DNA from: Thermoleophilia bacterium UBA5186
GTDB taxonomy: Bacteria > Actinomycetota > Thermoleophilia > Gaiellales > Gaiellaceae
Length of the DNA: 7,027 nucleotides
Direction: 5' to 3'
NCBI GenBank assembly: GCA_002413095.1
Contig: DHWI01000028.1
Span: forward strand, 1 to 7,027
Shown: in pieces, positions 5,956 to 7,027 of the stretch
Position numbering within the stretch: position 1 is the stretch's first letter
Layout of the letters: the number at the start of each line of letters is the position of its first letter
Notes under the pieces: model-generated
Database searches by the model: none
Seen by the model: only the letters and a program-made list of their open reading frames with translations
What the model was told of the DNA's origin: nothing
Program-made: the position numbers and the translations under genes

Positions 5956-6728
5956 ACGGTCTTGAGCTCGAGGAACGCGGAGATCTCCCACAGGCTCTGG
6001 TCGCTGCCACCGTGCACGACTCGCTTGACGTTCTCAGCGGCCGCGCGCTCGAGCTCGGGCACGAGGCCGTCCGCGCCCGCGAGGTCGATGGCGTTCACGT
6101 CCATGTGCGAGGCGAGCACCGGCGCGAGCTCCTCGCGGCGGCCGGTGAGGATGTTGACGACGCCACCCGGGACGTCCGACGTCGCAAGCGCCTCGGCGAG
6201 CTCGATCGCAGCGAGCGGGCGGGTCTCGGACGCGACCACGACCGCCGCGTTCCCGCCGACGAGCACGGGTGCGAGCCTGGTCACGATGCCGAGCAAGGGC
6301 GGCTCGTCGGGCGAGAGCACCCCGACGATGCCGGTCGGCTCCGGGATGGTGAAGTTGAAGTAGGGCCCAGCGACAGGGTTCGAGGCCCCGATCACCTGCG
6401 CGAGCTTGTCGGCCCAGCCGGCGTACCAGACGATCCGATCGACCGCCTGCGCCACCTCCTTGCGCCCGGTGGCGAGCTCGGCGAACTCGGCCGTCCGCGC
6501 CTCGACCATCTCGGCCAGGCGGTAGAGGATCTGGCCGCGGTTGTACGCGGTCATCCCCGCCCACTTCGGGTAGGCGCCGCGCGCCGCCTTGACCGCGTCG
6601 CGCACGTCCTTCCGCGACGCGAGGGCGACGTTCTGGCCCTCGGCCTCGTACGTGCGGCCGGACTCGCTGCGCGGGAAAGCCCCTCCGATGAAGAGCTTGT
6701 ACGTCTTCTTGACCGGGAGCCGGGTCAT
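5934..6728 (-). CDS. Non-catalytic aldehyde dehydrogenase-like protein (ALDH16 C-terminal-domain type)
   Basis: This 264-residue protein covers only the NAD-binding half of an aldehyde dehydrogenase. KLFIGGAFPRSESGRTY (11-27), AYNRGQILYRLAEMVEAR (61-78), PTGIVGVLSPDEPPLLG (131-147) and DVPGGVVNILTG (185-196) fit the family fold. However, the catalytic Asn motif (usually PWNFP) is PDEPP, the cofactor Lys before SE is Val165, and the protein has no cysteine at all, so it cannot do thiol-based aldehyde oxidation. It stops after KTVWHPIGQ. Truncation at this point, with this ending, resembles my memory of the non-catalytic second domain of ALDH16 enzymes. The ATG overlaps the stop of a catalytic-type aldehyde dehydrogenase (ATGA), so the two are very likely co-translated and may form a complex. 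An intact specialised subunit is more likely than a decayed gene, because the frame is clean and both ends match. Confidence 0.88.
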   Translation of the reverse strand: MTRLPVKKTYKLFIGGAFPRSESGRTYEAEGQNVALASRKDVRDAVKAARGAYPKWAGMTAYNRGQILYRLAEMVEARTAEFAELATGRKEVAQAVDRIVWYAGWADKLAQVIGASNPVAGPYFNFTIPEPTGIVGVLSPDEPPLLGIVTRLAPVLVGGNAAVVVASETRPLAAIELAEALATSDVPGGVVNILTGRREELAPVLASHMDVNAIDLAGADGLVPELERAAAENVKRVVHGGSDQSLWEISAFLELKTVWHPIGQ

Positions 6729-7027
6729 CCGCCCAACGCGTCCGCGCCGTCGAAGGTCGTGTACGGCTCGAGCCCATGCAGCCCGCCCTCGCGGCCGAAG
6801 CCGGACTCCTTGTAGCCGCCGAATGGCGAGGTCGGGTCGAACCGGTTGAACGTGTTCGCCCAGACGACGCCCGCGCGCAGGCGCTCGGCCATCCAGAGGA
6901 TCCGCGATCCCTTCTCGGTCCAGACCCCGGCGCTGAGCCCGTACGGCGTGTTGTTCGCCTTCTCGACCGCTTCCTCAGGCGTTCGGAACGTCAGCACCGA
7001 GAGGACGGGCCCGAAGATCTCCTCCTG
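6725..7027 (-). CDS. Aldehyde dehydrogenase, C-terminal end (5' part outside window)
   Basis: NAD(P)-dependent oxidation of an aldehyde to a carboxylic acid is the family reaction; the substrate is not readable here. The frame is open to the window edge, giving 100 of about 480-500 residues. The visible part starts QEEIFGPVLSVLTF, containing the conserved Glu and Phe of the cofactor pocket (EIFGPV). It continues with NNTPYGLSAGVWT, AGVVWANTFNRFDPTSPFGG and YKESGFGREGG, which are standard C-terminal motifs. The catalytic Cys and Glu lie upstream of the window, so activity cannot be confirmed directly, but nothing visible is degenerate. The stop overlaps the start of the non-catalytic aldehyde dehydrogenase-like gene (ATGA). 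The promoter of the minus-strand run must lie at or beyond this gene. Confidence 0.95.
   Translation of the reverse strand, partial: QEEIFGPVLSVLTFRTPEEAVEKANNTPYGLSAGVWTEKGSRILWMAERLRAGVVWANTFNRFDPTSPFGGYKESGFGREGGLHGLEPYTTFDGADALGG

Noticed and set aside
5934..6728. The pseudo-ALDH as a frameshifted or decayed piece of the upstream aldehyde dehydrogenase
   Set aside because: The order is C-terminal half of one enzyme followed by a complete N-terminal half of another, with a clean frame, its own start and an ending that resembles ALDH16 second domains. No leftover ALDH sequence follows its stop.
5949..6815. Long plus-strand frame opposite the aldehyde dehydrogenase-like genes, and a similar one at 5350-6363
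   Set aside because: Both are antisense to genes with clear family motifs or conserved segments, and their translations are compositionally biased with no recognisable domain.

Overview
The window reads as chromosomal DNA from a very GC-rich bacterium, most likely an actinomycete-type genome. Evidence for this is the strong G/C bias at third codon positions, GTG starts, a phosphofructokinase of the long 'mixed-substrate' type common in Actinomycetota, and dense ATGA/GTGA gene overlaps. A deep-branching class such as Thermoleophilia is my guess and is not proven by the sequence. Nearly every base is coding. I see no RNA genes, mobile elements, CRISPR arrays or long non-coding stretches.

Layout, plus strand (1-1157): the C-terminal 60% of a 6-phosphofructokinase, coupled by a 4-base ATGA overlap to a small secreted protein of unknown function. 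Layout, minus strand (7027 down to 1234, possibly 1052): a tightly packed run of at least seven genes that meets the plus-strand pair tail to tail near 1158-1233. In transcription order it holds the C-terminal end of a catalytic-type aldehyde dehydrogenase; a 264-residue cysteine-free aldehyde dehydrogenase-like protein; a helical protein with a C-terminal coiled coil; a short TIM-barrel protein resembling indole-3-glycerol-phosphate synthase but missing most of its active site; a GT39-type membrane glycosyltransferase; a lipoprotein; an exported protein resembling the DUF7405/DyP-like group; and perhaps a 61-codon terminal ORF.

Functionally the minus-strand run falls into two halves. The upstream half is cytoplasmic: the aldehyde dehydrogenase pair looks like a split version of the ALDH16 architecture, in which a catalytic ALDH domain is followed by a non-catalytic one. 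The downstream half is an envelope module: a polytopic glycosyltransferase, a lipoprotein and an exported protein joined stop-to-start by 4-base overlaps, which suggests coordinated translation and related roles at the cell surface. The most interesting points are the split ALDH16-like pair, the catalytically dead-looking IGPS-like barrel, the envelope triplet, and the DyP-like exported protein that lacks both a proper twin-arginine motif and the GxxDG motif.
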